From Rhipidocladum racemiflorum (taxonomy: Eukaryota; Streptophyta; Magnoliopsida; Poales; Poaceae): a DNA stretch of 64,000 nt. Under the pieces are notes generated by a model, which ran no database searches, was not told the DNA's origin, and was given only the letters and a program-made list of their open reading frames with translations. The stretch is from NCBI GenBank assembly GCA_036346355.1, contig CM070592.1:30649967-30713966 (forward strand). The letters are read 5' to 3'. Below, piece by piece: positions 44,842 to 55,331 of this stretch (the stretch's first letter is position 1; each line of letters starts with the position of its first letter). The translations under genes and the position numbers were made by a program.

Positions 44842-45490
44842 GCTGAGGAGCTCAAAACCAAGGGTTTAGATGTGATCCTACTTTTCAGCGGTATGTTTCT
44901 TGCATTTCTTTGTCTTTCCCTTCGTATTCCCAAAGCAGCTATTGTCATAACATTTTGTTGTCAACTATTTGACCTGAACATGGAAGGTCGCAAGAAATCA
45001 TACATTGTCCTTTCAGATTTTGCAACGTTTCAGCTACGTAGCTCCTATTTTTTCCAATTGCATTACGTGTTTAACTGGGTTCTGTTTTAGAGACGCTGCA
45101 CATCCATTTCTTTCTTATGGTATATTCTGTTCTCCTATATATACTGATAGATACACTATCTCCTATTCGCATATGATCTTGACCCAAAGCAGCTGAGCCA
45201 GAATACCATTTCTCCAATTCACTATGCTGCGACTTGCAGTTAACGACCCCTTTGTCAAGAAGGCATGGGCAATGACATAACTTGAGAACAAGCTTGTGAG
45301 AATCCTTGCTGTTGGATTGGGAGCATACACCAAGGCGCTTGGTCTTTAGCTCAATCTTATGATCGAAAGGACTGGGTATTCGTTCGAGATGGTTTGCTCT
45401 CCTTGCTGACAACCTCAAGGTCACTGCCGCAAACATTGAGCAAGGTGGCCAGTTCACAATCTCTGGTACTGACTATATCCTCAAGGCACA
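44842..45490 (+). pseudogene. Type II peroxiredoxin pseudogene (intron retained)
   Basis: Exon a (44842-44890) reads AEELKTKGLDVILLFS. A GT-AG intron of 349 bp (44891-45239) joins in phase to exon b (from 45240), which reads VNDPFVKKAWAMT, a stop, ENKLVRILAVGLGAYTKALG, a second stop, and, after a frame change, RFALLADNLKVTAANIEQGG and QFTISGTDYILKAH. This is the second half of a type II peroxiredoxin (thiol peroxidase that reduces H2O2 and alkyl hydroperoxides using glutaredoxin/thioredoxin). The match is best to the cytosolic intron-containing type. The part with the peroxidatic PGAFTPTC motif is not seen upstream. Two in-frame stops and a frameshift make it non-functional. Because the intron is retained it is not a processed copy. 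Confidence 0.85.
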
Positions 45491-45540
45491 TGCTATTTCC
45501 TGTCAAGGCAGATTAGAAAGCCATTGGTGTTCTCACTATG

Positions 45541-46604
45541 GCCAGATAAGCTCATGTTCTCTAAATCAATTGTAGTAATTGATTTAGAGTTGGTTATTTT
45601 TACTGCGCATACTTAGGTTTTTTTTTTTTGATACAAAACTGCCTTTTGAAGATCAAGAAGGAAAATGTGTTTAATTTATTCGCTCACATGCTCGACGCTA
45701 ATCTTCCTTTTTATACGATGCAGCCTTATTGTCACGTCAGATCTAATTTCTTTGTTCAATGCTGTCTGCAAGAAATTAATGTTTAGTCGTTTTTGAGAGA
45801 TGAGGTTCTCAAGCAAGACCACGCTTCTACCTGTGTTGCTATCGATGATAAAACATCCGTCACACCTAAGGTTTGTCTCATGTAACTATATATATTACAC
45901 TCCTATGTAGGCCCCTTGCAGAGCAGTTCTTTTTATTGCCACGCGTACTGTAATTTGTATGGTGATTCGGCAGCCAGCTGGGTGGAGGAGCTGAGGAGGA
46001 GGGGATGGTCCTGTGCTCCATGCACAAGTCATCAAGGACTAATGGTGCTTGAGGCCGACATCTAGCATGCAAACACCCTATGAGTCCAAGCCACCCTTAA
46101 GTTTTCTTAGCATGCAAACATATTTTAACTACGATATCTCACAACAAATTGAGGATCCTGATAGCAAAGAAGGCAAGCAATTAATCGCTTTATGTAATTT
46201 CAGCAATTAACATTTCAAATTATTTTGCATTCGGAGTACAATTGTTCACTCTATGTAATTTCAGAAATTTACAATTCGAAAAAAATCATTATGAGAACAC
46301 CTTGGTTAAAATATGTTGAAACCTATGTATATAATTAGGCCACATGAGACTAAATTGGCAAAGCTTAACCAATGGGTACAAATATAACATTTATCGGATT
46401 AACTATCTCATTGTCAAATTGTTGATACAACGATGATACTTTGACCAAAGCCTCTCTCCCAATTTTCATACTAAAATCACCATTTTTCAACCTGACCAAA
46501 GCCTAAGCTCAAAATCAACATGAAAGCAGAAATAATTACCACCCACTTTCTACAAAGGAAAAGTGACTTAAAAACATCCGTACAGAAACAACAACTAACC
46601 TGTA
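45541..46604. other. No gene recognised
   Basis: AT-rich sequence. Small coding-like pieces (for example VLKQDHASTCVAIDDKTSVT near 45805) may be another exon remnant before a GTTTGT donor-like site, but this is too short to assign. Confidence 0.35.
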
Positions 46605-46960
46605 ACGCTCGTGTTTGTACAGAAGGGAAGGGTTAGGTGCTTGTGTAGAAGGAGAGGCGTCGATTGCTATGGTGGGCGGGGCTTAAATAAGCGCGGAAAA
46701 GGGTGGCGGTTGCGAGTTGCGGAGAGACGCCTGCTCCTCCCTGACATGGGATCGCGGTTGCTGGTACGTCCGTCCTGTAACCGTGCTGTTGATCAGCCAT
46801 GCGTCGCTCCACTCCAGCGCGCCATGCGTCGCTCCCCCGAGCCAAAAAACCTCTCGCTGCAACCGCAACTGCAACTGCTGCTCGCCGCCGGCGCGGTGGC
46901 CGAGCTCGTGCCCCCCGTGGCTGAAATCCCTTTCCCTCGCGCCCCACCGCCGCCGACCCC
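46605..46960. repeat. Partial duplicate of the acidic-repeat gene promoter region
   Basis: This is the second copy of 42455-42740. It retains the TATA-like box and the MRRS start on the plus strand. On the minus strand the duplicated part ends before the acidic-repeat coding sequence, so there is no second repeat gene here. Confidence 0.75.
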
Positions 46961-47376
46961 GTTAGCATCAGGAGCAAACTTATCGGCAATGACAACGTCG
47001 ATCAGATGGCAACAAAAGGGAGACACCCTTTTCTTTTGCTTTTGCAAGGAGAGATGTTGCCAGCTCATGTTTGTCTTCCTCAAACAAGGGGCAACGTCAA
47101 CTTTTGCGATTTTTTTTGTTTTTGTTTTTGTTTTTTTTTTTTGCTGAATCTGTTGCTGGTTGTACGAGCCGGGATGGAGTCATGTGCGATGTGGCTCGTG
47201 GTCCAGTCGACTTCAGACTTGAGGGCCCTGAAAAGGGTAGATTTTCAGGGTGTGCTACTGGCTCTTGGGGAGCCGATGCGGTGGCCGCTTTTGGCACCAC
47301 TGGCCAGCTTGCTAGATGAAGGTATATATGTAATTATTCCTTGTGAATGAATAATAAGGTGGATTGTAAGTTAGCT
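46961..47376 (+). other. Sequence leading to a Copia primer-binding site, possible LTR end
   Basis: It contains a T-rich tract (47108-47142) and a GC-balanced block with an open frame (47097-47319, GCTSRDGVMCDVARGPVDFR) that I cannot assign. The last 60 bases, ending GTAAGTTAGCT, directly precede a primer-binding site and so should be the 3' edge of a 5' LTR. No TG-CA boundary is clear. Confidence 0.3.
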
Positions 47377-47405
47377 TGGTATCAGAGCCACCTCTATCCC
47401 AGGTC

Positions 47406-47896
47406 ATGAGTGACGAGAATTCCCACTCCGGCGACGCCGGAGTCACCGGCGACAGCGGCACTGCCTCCGCCGCTCTTCCCACTCCAGTCCTCAATCCATC
47501 TCTGCAGCCACCACCAAATAATACTGGAGCTGCGCCTCCTGTCTCCCTGACTCCTGTCTCAATTCGTCGCTACTGGATCTACTAGTCTTTCTAAATATCC
47601 TTTTACTCCTGAGGGATTGGGTTTCTCTGTGAAGGATCTAGCTACCAAGACCACCATTCTTCGCTCCAATAGTTCTCGGGATCTCTATTCCCTATCTGGA
47701 TCAACCTCTTCATCAGCAGCTCTCCTCGCTACACCGACAAGTCCACTTTGGCACCAACGCCTCGGCCATCCCTCTCCAACTACCTTAAATAAACTTTCTT
47801 CTGTTCTACCAGATGCACCATGTAATAACACCTCACATGTTTGCTCTACTTGTGAGGCGTGTCAGTTGGGACACCAACTGTCGCCTTCCATTTTCT
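47406..47896 (+). pseudogene. Copia gag start fused by deletion to GAG-pre-integrase domain
   Basis: The ATG at 47406 lies 17 bases after the primer-binding site and opens MSDENSHSGDAGVTGDSGTA, ending at a stop near 47585. In the next frame the sequence jumps to FTPEGLGFSVKDLATKTTIL, then PLWHQRLGHPSPTTLNKLSS and the zinc-binding CSTCEACQLGHQ. That is the start of the integrase module (HHCC zinc finger). Most of gag and all of the protease are missing, so an internal deletion of over 1 kb is inferred. Confidence 0.8.
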
Positions 47897-47910
47897 GCAT
47901 CTACTACTTT

Positions 47911-49226
47911 TTTTTTTGAAACTTAGGACAGGAGTACTGTCATTTCATTAAGAAGGAGAAAAACCTCCGAAGAGGGAAATACAAAGGTTTTCGCCAAAAA
48001 GCAGAAAAAACTCAACCCTCGGCCACCACTGCCGAGCTCACCCGCCAACATGGAAAACAGCCTAAACAAAAAACCTGCGCCGCTCTCGGCCACAGCAACG
48101 AAAAACCCCACCGTCCTGAGCGCTTCCAGCACCGACGCCTCAGACTCACCATCCTGCACCTCTCCGGCGACCTCCATGCACCGCCGAGGTCGCCACAACA
48201 CCGCCGTCCGACGATCAGCCGGCTCCTACAGGCTTCCTTCGCCTCCTCCTGGCTCCAGAACTTCGACCTCCTGCTCCTGGTTTCCTACACCTCGACTCGG
48301 CTTCCTCAACCCGTCGCAGCCACCTGCTCCAAAACCGACCTCTACCTGTCTGCCCTGCACACTCCTCCTGCACCTCTCGCCGACTCGGCTTCCTCAACTC
48401 CACCTGCACCTCTGTCCGGAGCAGATGGCCACGCCGCACTCGAGGTTGGCAGGCTGGTCGACCGGGATATCCTCCACCCTGGATTTCCGGCAGCAGCGCG
48501 AGAGAAGCAGCAACGTGAGCGCCCACAGAAAGACCTTGACTACATCGGGCGGTGCAACAGGCGACCAACATCCACAACAACTGCCTCGTCGCCGACCAGC
48601 CGACCATCTCCACTGCGCCGTCGCCCTACTCCCGAACTCCATCGACCAGCCCAAAGAGGCCAACAACCACAATCGCTTGCCGCCTACCAAATGACCTTCT
48701 CCACAGCCACGGCCGGCTCCCAATCTCCACAGCGCCGGCGCCTTGCTCCCAAAACTCCACAGCGTCGTCGACCTTCTCCGCAACGCCGTCGACCTGCCCC
48801 CAAACTATCTCCTCACCGCCACACCAGGGGCCCCAGATCTGCGACCCTAGATCTGCTCGGGCTCCACCACCTAAAACCGCTCGGGCTCGGCAAACATGAA
48901 CCTCGCTGGCCACACCTCGTAGGTCTTCTACGCGAGCCGCGCCAGCTCCGCCGCCCTTGGAATCCGCCCGACCTCGGCGGCAGGGGCGACAACTTCTAAC
49001 TCAGTCGGCCTCGCAAAGATCTGAAGGGGAGGGGAAAAAAGAAGAAGGCGGTGCGGGGGAGGACCCGCCGCCGCCGCCGGCCGGCCGAAGGCCACCAGCG
49101 GCGACGGCGGGGAGAGGGGCTTGGTGGCTGGGGGCTTCTCGCGGGGAGTGAAATCGCCTCCCGAGTCGCTCCGCGGGAGCAACCCAGGAGGTACCGGGGA
49201 ATGGGATAAAACCACTATCGAAAGAG
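47911..49226 (-). mobile_element. Non-coding LINE-like retroposon, 1.3 kb, with target-site duplication
   Basis: The insert begins on the plus strand with a T-tract (poly(A) tail on the minus strand). It is flanked by a 14-base duplication GCATCTACTACTTT (47897-47910 and 49227-49240). The minus strand starts with a very GC-rich leader. It ends with TTAATGAAATGACAGTACTC and GTCCTAAGTTTC plus A-tail, a 3' end reminiscent of grass L1 elements. No RT or endonuclease is present, so it is either an internally deleted LINE or a non-autonomous relative using LINE machinery. ORFs on both strands (e.g. 48050-48694) are low-complexity. Removing it restores the Copia integrase frame (LPFSASTTFSYINHF). 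Confidence 0.82.
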
Positions 49227-49240
49227 GCATCTACTACTTT

Positions 49241-49885
49241 TAGTTATATAAACCATTTCAGCTTATTCACTGCGATCTCTGGACATCTCCTATTTGTAGT
49301 TCGATCTCTGGATTCAAATATTATCTAATAATAGTTGATGATTTTTCTCATTATACATGGACCTTTCGTCTTCACCACAAATCTGACACGTCGATCCCAT
49401 TCTTTTGCGGTTCATTCGATTTGTCTATACTCAATTTCACACTGTGATTTCCTGTGTTCAATCCGACAATGGGGGTGAGTTCCTTAATTACACCTTGCGA
49501 TCCTTTCTATCCGCCCATGGTATCTCTCTTCGCCTCTCTTGCCCCTACACGTCACCACAAAACGGTCGTGCTGAGCGCGCCATCCGAACGACAAATTAAC
49601 GATGTACTCCGTACTCTTCTATGCCACGCACATCTTCCACACCACAATTCTGGGTTGAAGCTCTCCACACCTCCATGCACATATCTTATAAACCGCCGTC
49701 CTTCCAAACCACTTCGCTTCAACATGTACACCACATTTCTTATTATTATTATATGGTGTCGTCCCAACGTATGATCACATGCGCGTATTCGGCTGTCTTT
49801 GTTTTCCAAATCTTTTAGCCACCTCTCCACATAAACTAGCCTCCCGCTCCATACGATGCGTTTTCCTTGGGTATCCTTTGGAGCA
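49241..49885 (+). pseudogene. Copia integrase core
   Basis: Pieces read FQLIHCDLWTSPI, YYLIIVDDFSHYTWTFRL (first catalytic Asp), CVQSDNGGEFLNYTLRSFLS (second Asp in QSDNGGEF), and SPQNGRAERAIRTTN (catalytic Glu region). These are followed by MRVFGCLCFPNLLATSPHKL and RCVFLGYPLEHK, the conserved end of the Copia integrase. Small frameshifts near 49400, 49600 and 49760 separate the pieces. It is interrupted after YPLEHK by the 263-bp solo LTR. Confidence 0.85.
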
Positions 49886-49890
49886 TAAAG

Positions 49891-50153
49891 TGTCAAAGCA
49901 CAAAGCATGCCGAGCCGGCCGCAACGGCCTCAACTTCTTCACCAAGTCAGTGCCGCCGGATCAACGCCTTCACCAAGTCAGTGCCGAGTCCGTTGGATCG
50001 GCCTCAACGTCTGCCACACGTCAGCCGGATTGGTTAATGTGTTAGTTAGCATATCCTGTAATCTCGCGTTCCTTGGATATATATGTGCATGCACGCATGT
50101 TGTATTTGCCTATTAATAGAAGCTTCATCTACTTTTCCACAAATCAATTTGCA
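49891..50153 (+). mobile_element. Small solo LTR, 263 bp
   Basis: It begins TGTCAAAGCAC and ends CAATTTGCA. The exact five-base duplication TAAAG flanks it (49886-49890 and 50154-50158). Near its end is TATTAATAGAAG, a possible core promoter. The Copia sequence resumes at YRCLDQSTRKVIISRH directly after the duplication, which confirms the boundaries. Orientation is inferred from the TATA-like motif. Confidence 0.8.
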
Positions 50154-50476
50154 TAAAGGTTACCGCTGTCTCGATCAATCCACGCGCAAGGTGATTATTT
50201 CCCGTCATGCATGTCACATTTGATGAAACCATGCATATATATTTCCCTACACTGAGATTACTGTTCCACCGCAACATTCTCCAAACACCACAACAAATCC
50301 TATACCATCCACCTTCTCCGACTCAGGCATCCCACAGTCAACTGATGGATCCGCCCCTATCTCAGATTATGGGCCTACTTTACCGGCTCATCCGATTCTC
50401 TCGAGCGTTTCTCTTCGGACTCCTCGCCATTGCATGCACCTGACTGCCATATATGCGCCCACTAGCTCTTCCCCAC
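50154..50476 (+). pseudogene. Copia integrase-RT linker
   Basis: It reads YRCLDQSTRKVIISRH and then, after a four-base insertion (CATGCATG for CATG), VTFDET and a serine/proline-rich linker typical of the variable region between integrase and reverse transcriptase. No catalytic motif is expected here. Confidence 0.7.
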
Positions 50477-51006
50477 TAGGGGTGGCAACGGGGGCATTCC
50501 CCGCCGGGGAGTGCCTCCCCATCCCCGTCCCCGCGACATGAATTTTTCCCCGTTCCCATCCCCGTTCCCCGTCTCGGGGGAGAAAATCCCCCCGTCCCCA
50601 TCCTTATTCGGGTATCGGGGCCCGTCGGGGACCCATCCCCGCGAAAAGTTCACACATGAGAAGAGCTCTTATAGCCATTTTAACTCTAAAATTATATCAA
50701 CAGACAAGGAAAAAAAGAATGCATGCATTCATTGAAAATTATGTTGTCCCGTTTATGAAAATGTGATTATGATGGGCTAGAGAATATGTTTGCAATCTAA
50801 CAATTAAATTGGACTAAACTAAATTCGGGTCACCAACCGGGTCCCCGCGGAGAAAGAAATTCCCCGTCCCCGTCCCCGCCATCCCCGATGGGGAAATCAT
50901 TTTCCCCGTTTTCATCCCCGCGGGGGACGAATTCTTCCCATACCCATCCCCTAATAGAGGAATTCCCCGCCGGGGATCGGGGAACGGGTCCCCATTGCCA
51001 CCCCTA
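50477..51006. mobile_element. hAT-type non-autonomous transposon, 530 bp
   Basis: The ends TAGGGGTGGCAACGGGG and GTCCCCATTGCCACCCCTA are inverted repeats. They are flanked by the exact eight-base duplication TTCCCCAC (50469-50476 and 51007-51014), the hallmark of hAT elements. Subterminal regions are dense in CCCCGTCCCC/GGGGACGGGG-like motifs. There is no transposase. It sits in the Copia linker, and the frame rejoins after removal. Confidence 0.92.
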
Positions 51007-51014
51007 TTCCCCAC

Positions 51015-52078
51015 ACACCAATATCGACCGACTCCCCTGCACATGGCGGCCATGCACTCATGCCTCAGGTCCCACATCTGCCGCCCAAAGCAACACCCGT
51101 CAAACCACCCATTAATTCCCACCAGATGACTACTCGTGCAAAATCTGGCTTTGCCATACCCAAAAATGTTCTTTCCCTCCATACCACCAACATCTCTCCC
51201 ATCCCTTCCAACTACCGCACCGCTCTCAAAGACCCAAACTGGTACCACGCCATGCTTGAAGAATTCCATGCTCTTCAACACAACAATACTTGGTCTCTTG
51301 TTCCCTGCCCTCCTGGAGCAAATACCATCACCGGCAAATGGATTTTTCGCCACAAGTTAAATCCAGACGGGTCTCTTCATTGCTATAAAGCGCGTTGGGT
51401 TCTTCGCAGGTTTACTCAACAACCTGGTGTGGACTATAGCGACACCTTTAGCCCGGTGGTCAAGCCCGCCACTATTCGTACTGTCCTCAGTCTCGCCACT
51501 GCCAAACATTGGTCCATCCGTCAATTAGATGTCAAGAATGCCTTTCTTCATGGTCATTTCAACGAAACTATTTATTCCATCCAACCCGCCGGCTTTACTC
51601 ACCCATCCAAACCTCACCATGTTTGCCAACTGCATAAGTCCCTTTATGGCCTAAAACAAGCTCCTCGCGCATGGTTTACTAGGTTCACAACCTATATAAA
51701 ATCCTTGGGATTCACTGCTTCTAAATGTGATTCCTCTCTATTTATTCGATCTTCACCGTGAATCCTCTATGGCCTATCTTCTCCTCTATGTTGATGATAT
51801 AATTAATACTCACCGCCAACTCTCCTTCACTTTTATCCTCTATCAGCTCTTCATCGTGAATTCTCCATGACAGACTTGGGTGATCTTCATCATTTTCTAG
51901 GCATCAATGTTCACAAGAACCATTCTGGCCTTTTTCTGTCTCAAGAGCAATACGCACTGGAAATCTTAGACCGTGCACACATGCTCCATTGCAATCCTCT
52001 CTCCACCCCTATTGATACTCGTTCCAAACTTTCATCACACGATGGCACTCCATTTCATGATCCCTCTCTCTATCGCAG
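51015..52078 (+). pseudogene. Copia reverse transcriptase (RVT_2)
   Basis: The main frame (51060-51761) reads MTTRAKSGFAIPK, WYHAMLEEFHALQHNNTWSL, TITGKWIFRHKLNPDGSLHC, YSDTFSPVVKPATIRTVLSL, RQLDVKNAFLHGHFNETIYS and HKSLYGLKQAPRAWFTRF, a textbook Copia RT. YVDDI is at about 51790 after a frameshift, and MTDLGDLHHFLGINVHKNHS follows at 51867. The region between YVDDI and MTDLGDL is shortened and rearranged. The RT ends at LYRS, where the 9.7-kb LTR block is inserted at CGCAG (52074-52078). Confidence 0.9.
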
Positions 52079-52829
52079 TGTGAGGAGCCTCCCTTTTACA
52101 GTACAATGCACCATAAAAGACAGGTTCTAATGTGCTTCCTGTGCTAGTCCCTGGATCAGTAGCTAGCACGCACATACAAATGGAAATCACAACCATACAA
52201 AATATCATTATCATTAAGATAGCTATTTTACAGGATAGCCTTACAAGTTAGAATAATATTGCAGCGGAAAGAAACAGAAGTCTTGTAGTGTGCCCATCCA
52301 ATCCCTCAGGCAACTGACAAGGTATAAACTCTAGACAAAATCATCGTCATTACCCCGAAACCTGCATCAAGTATGATCTGTCGAGGTATTCACCTAAAAA
52401 CAACAACGATAGCAAGGGTGAGTACATTGCGTATTCAGCAAGACTTAAAGTGTTTGCAAAACCTATGATATATGCAAGCTGATTCAACAGGATGGCTATC
52501 AGGGTTACTTTTGCGTGGAGCCAAATTGAATTGTAAATACTGAGTAATAGATTGAAAGCGAAAATTTGAATAAAGGAAACTAGACGGATAATTAAAATAA
52601 GAGGTGTGTAACTATAACAAGTAAGGATCACATAACAGTAGTAAACAACTCACAGTTCACCGTGAGTATCGAATCGTCCATTCCCAACAATATCTAGAAT
52701 CAATTTATTTTGTCCACACAGGGCACAACAGATAAATTCAACCTTGCCAACGAACGTCAAGAATTGAATTCATCTGCAAGGGTAAGCTCACCAATTCCAA
52801 ATTTTATCTTCTCAATTCATTTTATAAAA

Positions 52830-53170
52830 GGGATAATTGGATATATGCCACTGCAGGAACCGCTTATTCGAGATTTGCCATCGTTCCTTTGCTTTTTCGA
52901 ACGATGCCATTATGAAACCGTGCTTATTCGAAATATGCCACCGCTCGCGTCCGGTCACGACACGTGTCCCGTCCACGATGGCAAATCTCGAATAAGCGTT
53001 TCCTACAGTGGCATATATCCAATTAATACGGAACACGTGTCGTGACCGGACGCGAGCGGTGGCATATTTCGAATAAGCACGGTTTCATAATGGCATCGTT
53101 CGAAAAAGCAAAGGAACGATGGCAAATCTCGAATAAGTTGTTCCTGCAATGGCATATATCCAATTATCCC
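52830..53170. mobile_element. Mutator-like fold-back MITE, 341 bp
   Basis: The ends GGGATAATTGGATATATGCC and GGCATATATCCAATTATCCC are perfect inverted repeats, and the two arms pair over roughly 140 bp. The nine-base duplication TTTATAAAA flanks it (52821-52829 and 53171-53179). The loop contains an extra inverted copy of the terminal sequence (about 52975-53028). Short ORFs on both strands are a by-product of the palindrome. Confidence 0.92.
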
Positions 53171-54470
53171 TTTATAAAAATACAAGAAGCTTTCTAACTA
53201 GTGCAAGTTCACCAAGTGCTCATAACCGAGAGCGCGGCTAATCGATTAGTTTTAACTCTGCAGAGTGATACAATTTACCCACAAATAATGACTTCCCGTT
53301 TTGCAATCGATAGTTACACACTTCCTTTGGTGTGTCGCCAGGGAAAAATCATATATAACCTTTACATTACTTAACCCAGGTTTTGCACCAGCCCGGTGAC
53401 GTTAACCTTTGCTATGGCGGTAGAAACAACGCACCCAAGTCACGATACACAAGTCATTCACACGGCAGTCCATCCCTGCCATCCATTTCTCCCCATAGCA
53501 AAGCGTACACCGTTGCATCGGCAGGCGTTATTCCCAACACCTCGGTGAGGGCACCCCTTTGAGCAACTCCAATCCAGAAGCCCGTGCTACTACGGCCTTC
53601 CAACATGCAAAACCAGTTTTAAGCAACTTAATTGGTTATAGCCGTCCCATACTGGCATTGTGGTTGTACGGGTAATCTTGGATCATACAACACTGAGTTC
53701 GGTCCTTAATCCGACCCGGGCGACAATCTCCACCTAACTACGTGTGAGCACACCCTCACACAACCGGCTATTGCCAATAAGTCACCCGCGTCCAAACCAT
53801 AGTTTTATTTTCAGAAAAAAGAAACATCAATATTCCAACATGTTCATGAATAAAGTTCATCATGTTCAACATTTGAATATGTCAAATTTTAAGTTCATTA
53901 CGAACAGTAAACCATCTGTTCGCATCCCAATCTAAGCATGGCTAAGCGTATGCATGTAATAAACGATTATACCCATCCTACCTTGTCTATCCATTGTCTA
54001 GGGTTATCAAGGTTCACATGGCAATATTGATTATGGAAATCCCATAATGAAGGTAATATCTACCATAACCCAAACTAGCATTTTATAAACATAAAGCATG
54101 CATGAAAAACTTGACAAAGGAATTTCTGAACAGTTGGGTTCAATATGATCAAAGGGGCTTGCCTTGCTATACGTTGTTTACAACGAAATCGAAGTCGCAG
54201 CTTGGAGTAGTCGGAGTCGTGTTGTCGTCGAGATCGGAGTTGTCGTCGAGTACGCTCTTAGACTCGTTAGCGGTAGCGTCAATTACGTCAGGTGCTACTC
54301 GTCATACCGCGAGAACATAGCAAATAACAATAAACTCCAATAAGATAAATTCCAACGAGGCAAAAAGAATACAGATAGAAAAACCAGATATAAATCCAAA
54401 TAACAAATCATCACACATAACAAACATGATTTCTGGGTTTGAGTTATAAGATTTCAAGTATACGCGTTAA

Positions 54471-54613
54471 GTGCAGTGCTTCTATGCTTTTTCTTCTAGT
54501 ACAAGTTGCACAAATCTTGAAGCAAGCGAAGGGGTAAGTAATCACTATCTACCATTCATTCATGCTTTAATAGTTGTGCAACTTTTAAAAGGAAGAGCAT
54601 AGAAGCACTTTTC
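54471..54613. mobile_element. Small MITE with nine-base target duplication, 143 bp
   Basis: The ends (GTGCAGTGCTTCTATGCT and the complement of GAGCATAGAAGCACTTTTC) are imperfect inverted repeats of about 45 bp. The exact duplication ACGCGTTAA (54462-54470 and 54614-54622) flanks it. The nine-base duplication points to the Mutator superfamily. No ORF. Confidence 0.8.
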
Positions 54614-55331
54614 ACGCGTTAATCTATCTTTTCTCCTATATATCTTACTAATGATCTAGTCTACACCCTTACTCACTTTTTATTAATTGTCTATTCTTGT
54701 TTTACGAATTCAAGAAGCTAAGATTGTTTGGATTAATAGAATTAAGGCATTAATTAAGGTGCTATCATTTTCCTGTATCTGAGCTCTCAATCGGCGGTAC
54801 TACCGACTCATAGTAGTACTGCTCTCGAGCTTCGGTAGTACCGACCTTAAGTATAAAAAGGGCACTAACTAGATTAAAGCTACCGGCTGAACTTACAGGG
54901 CTTTTAGATGATTATTAAGACACGAGCTCTTTAGCAAAATACTTCTTACACTTATCTAATTGCAACATACACTATCCACGACCATATAACTTAGGGTTAT
55001 TACTCTAATAGGATTCAGATGCAAAGCAAGAAGTAAATTAAATATTTTTCCAGATTATGGTAGTCTATATACTAGGGAGTGATTCTAGGCCATTTCTCTT
55101 AATGTTAGCATTTAGACGAGATATTCTACGGGCTGCCGAAAAGGCTTAAGTGATACTAAAATCTACACGATAACAGTTCAGTTTTCGTTTTACTTTTCTT
55201 GGCGTACTTTAAAGAGTTCTTTGACCATTTTTCACGGACTAGCTAGGGGTATCGCTAAGAGTGTTTTAAAGTAGGTTCCGCGACTTTACACTTTTATCCG
55301 AGACGTTTTTCAACTAAAGGAGCATTACGAC

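Noticed and set aside
48050..48999. Long proline/serine/arginine-rich ORFs resembling a gene
   Set aside because: They sit within the leader of a minus-strand retroposon with a clear target duplication; composition is low-complexity and opposite-strand ORFs are equally long.
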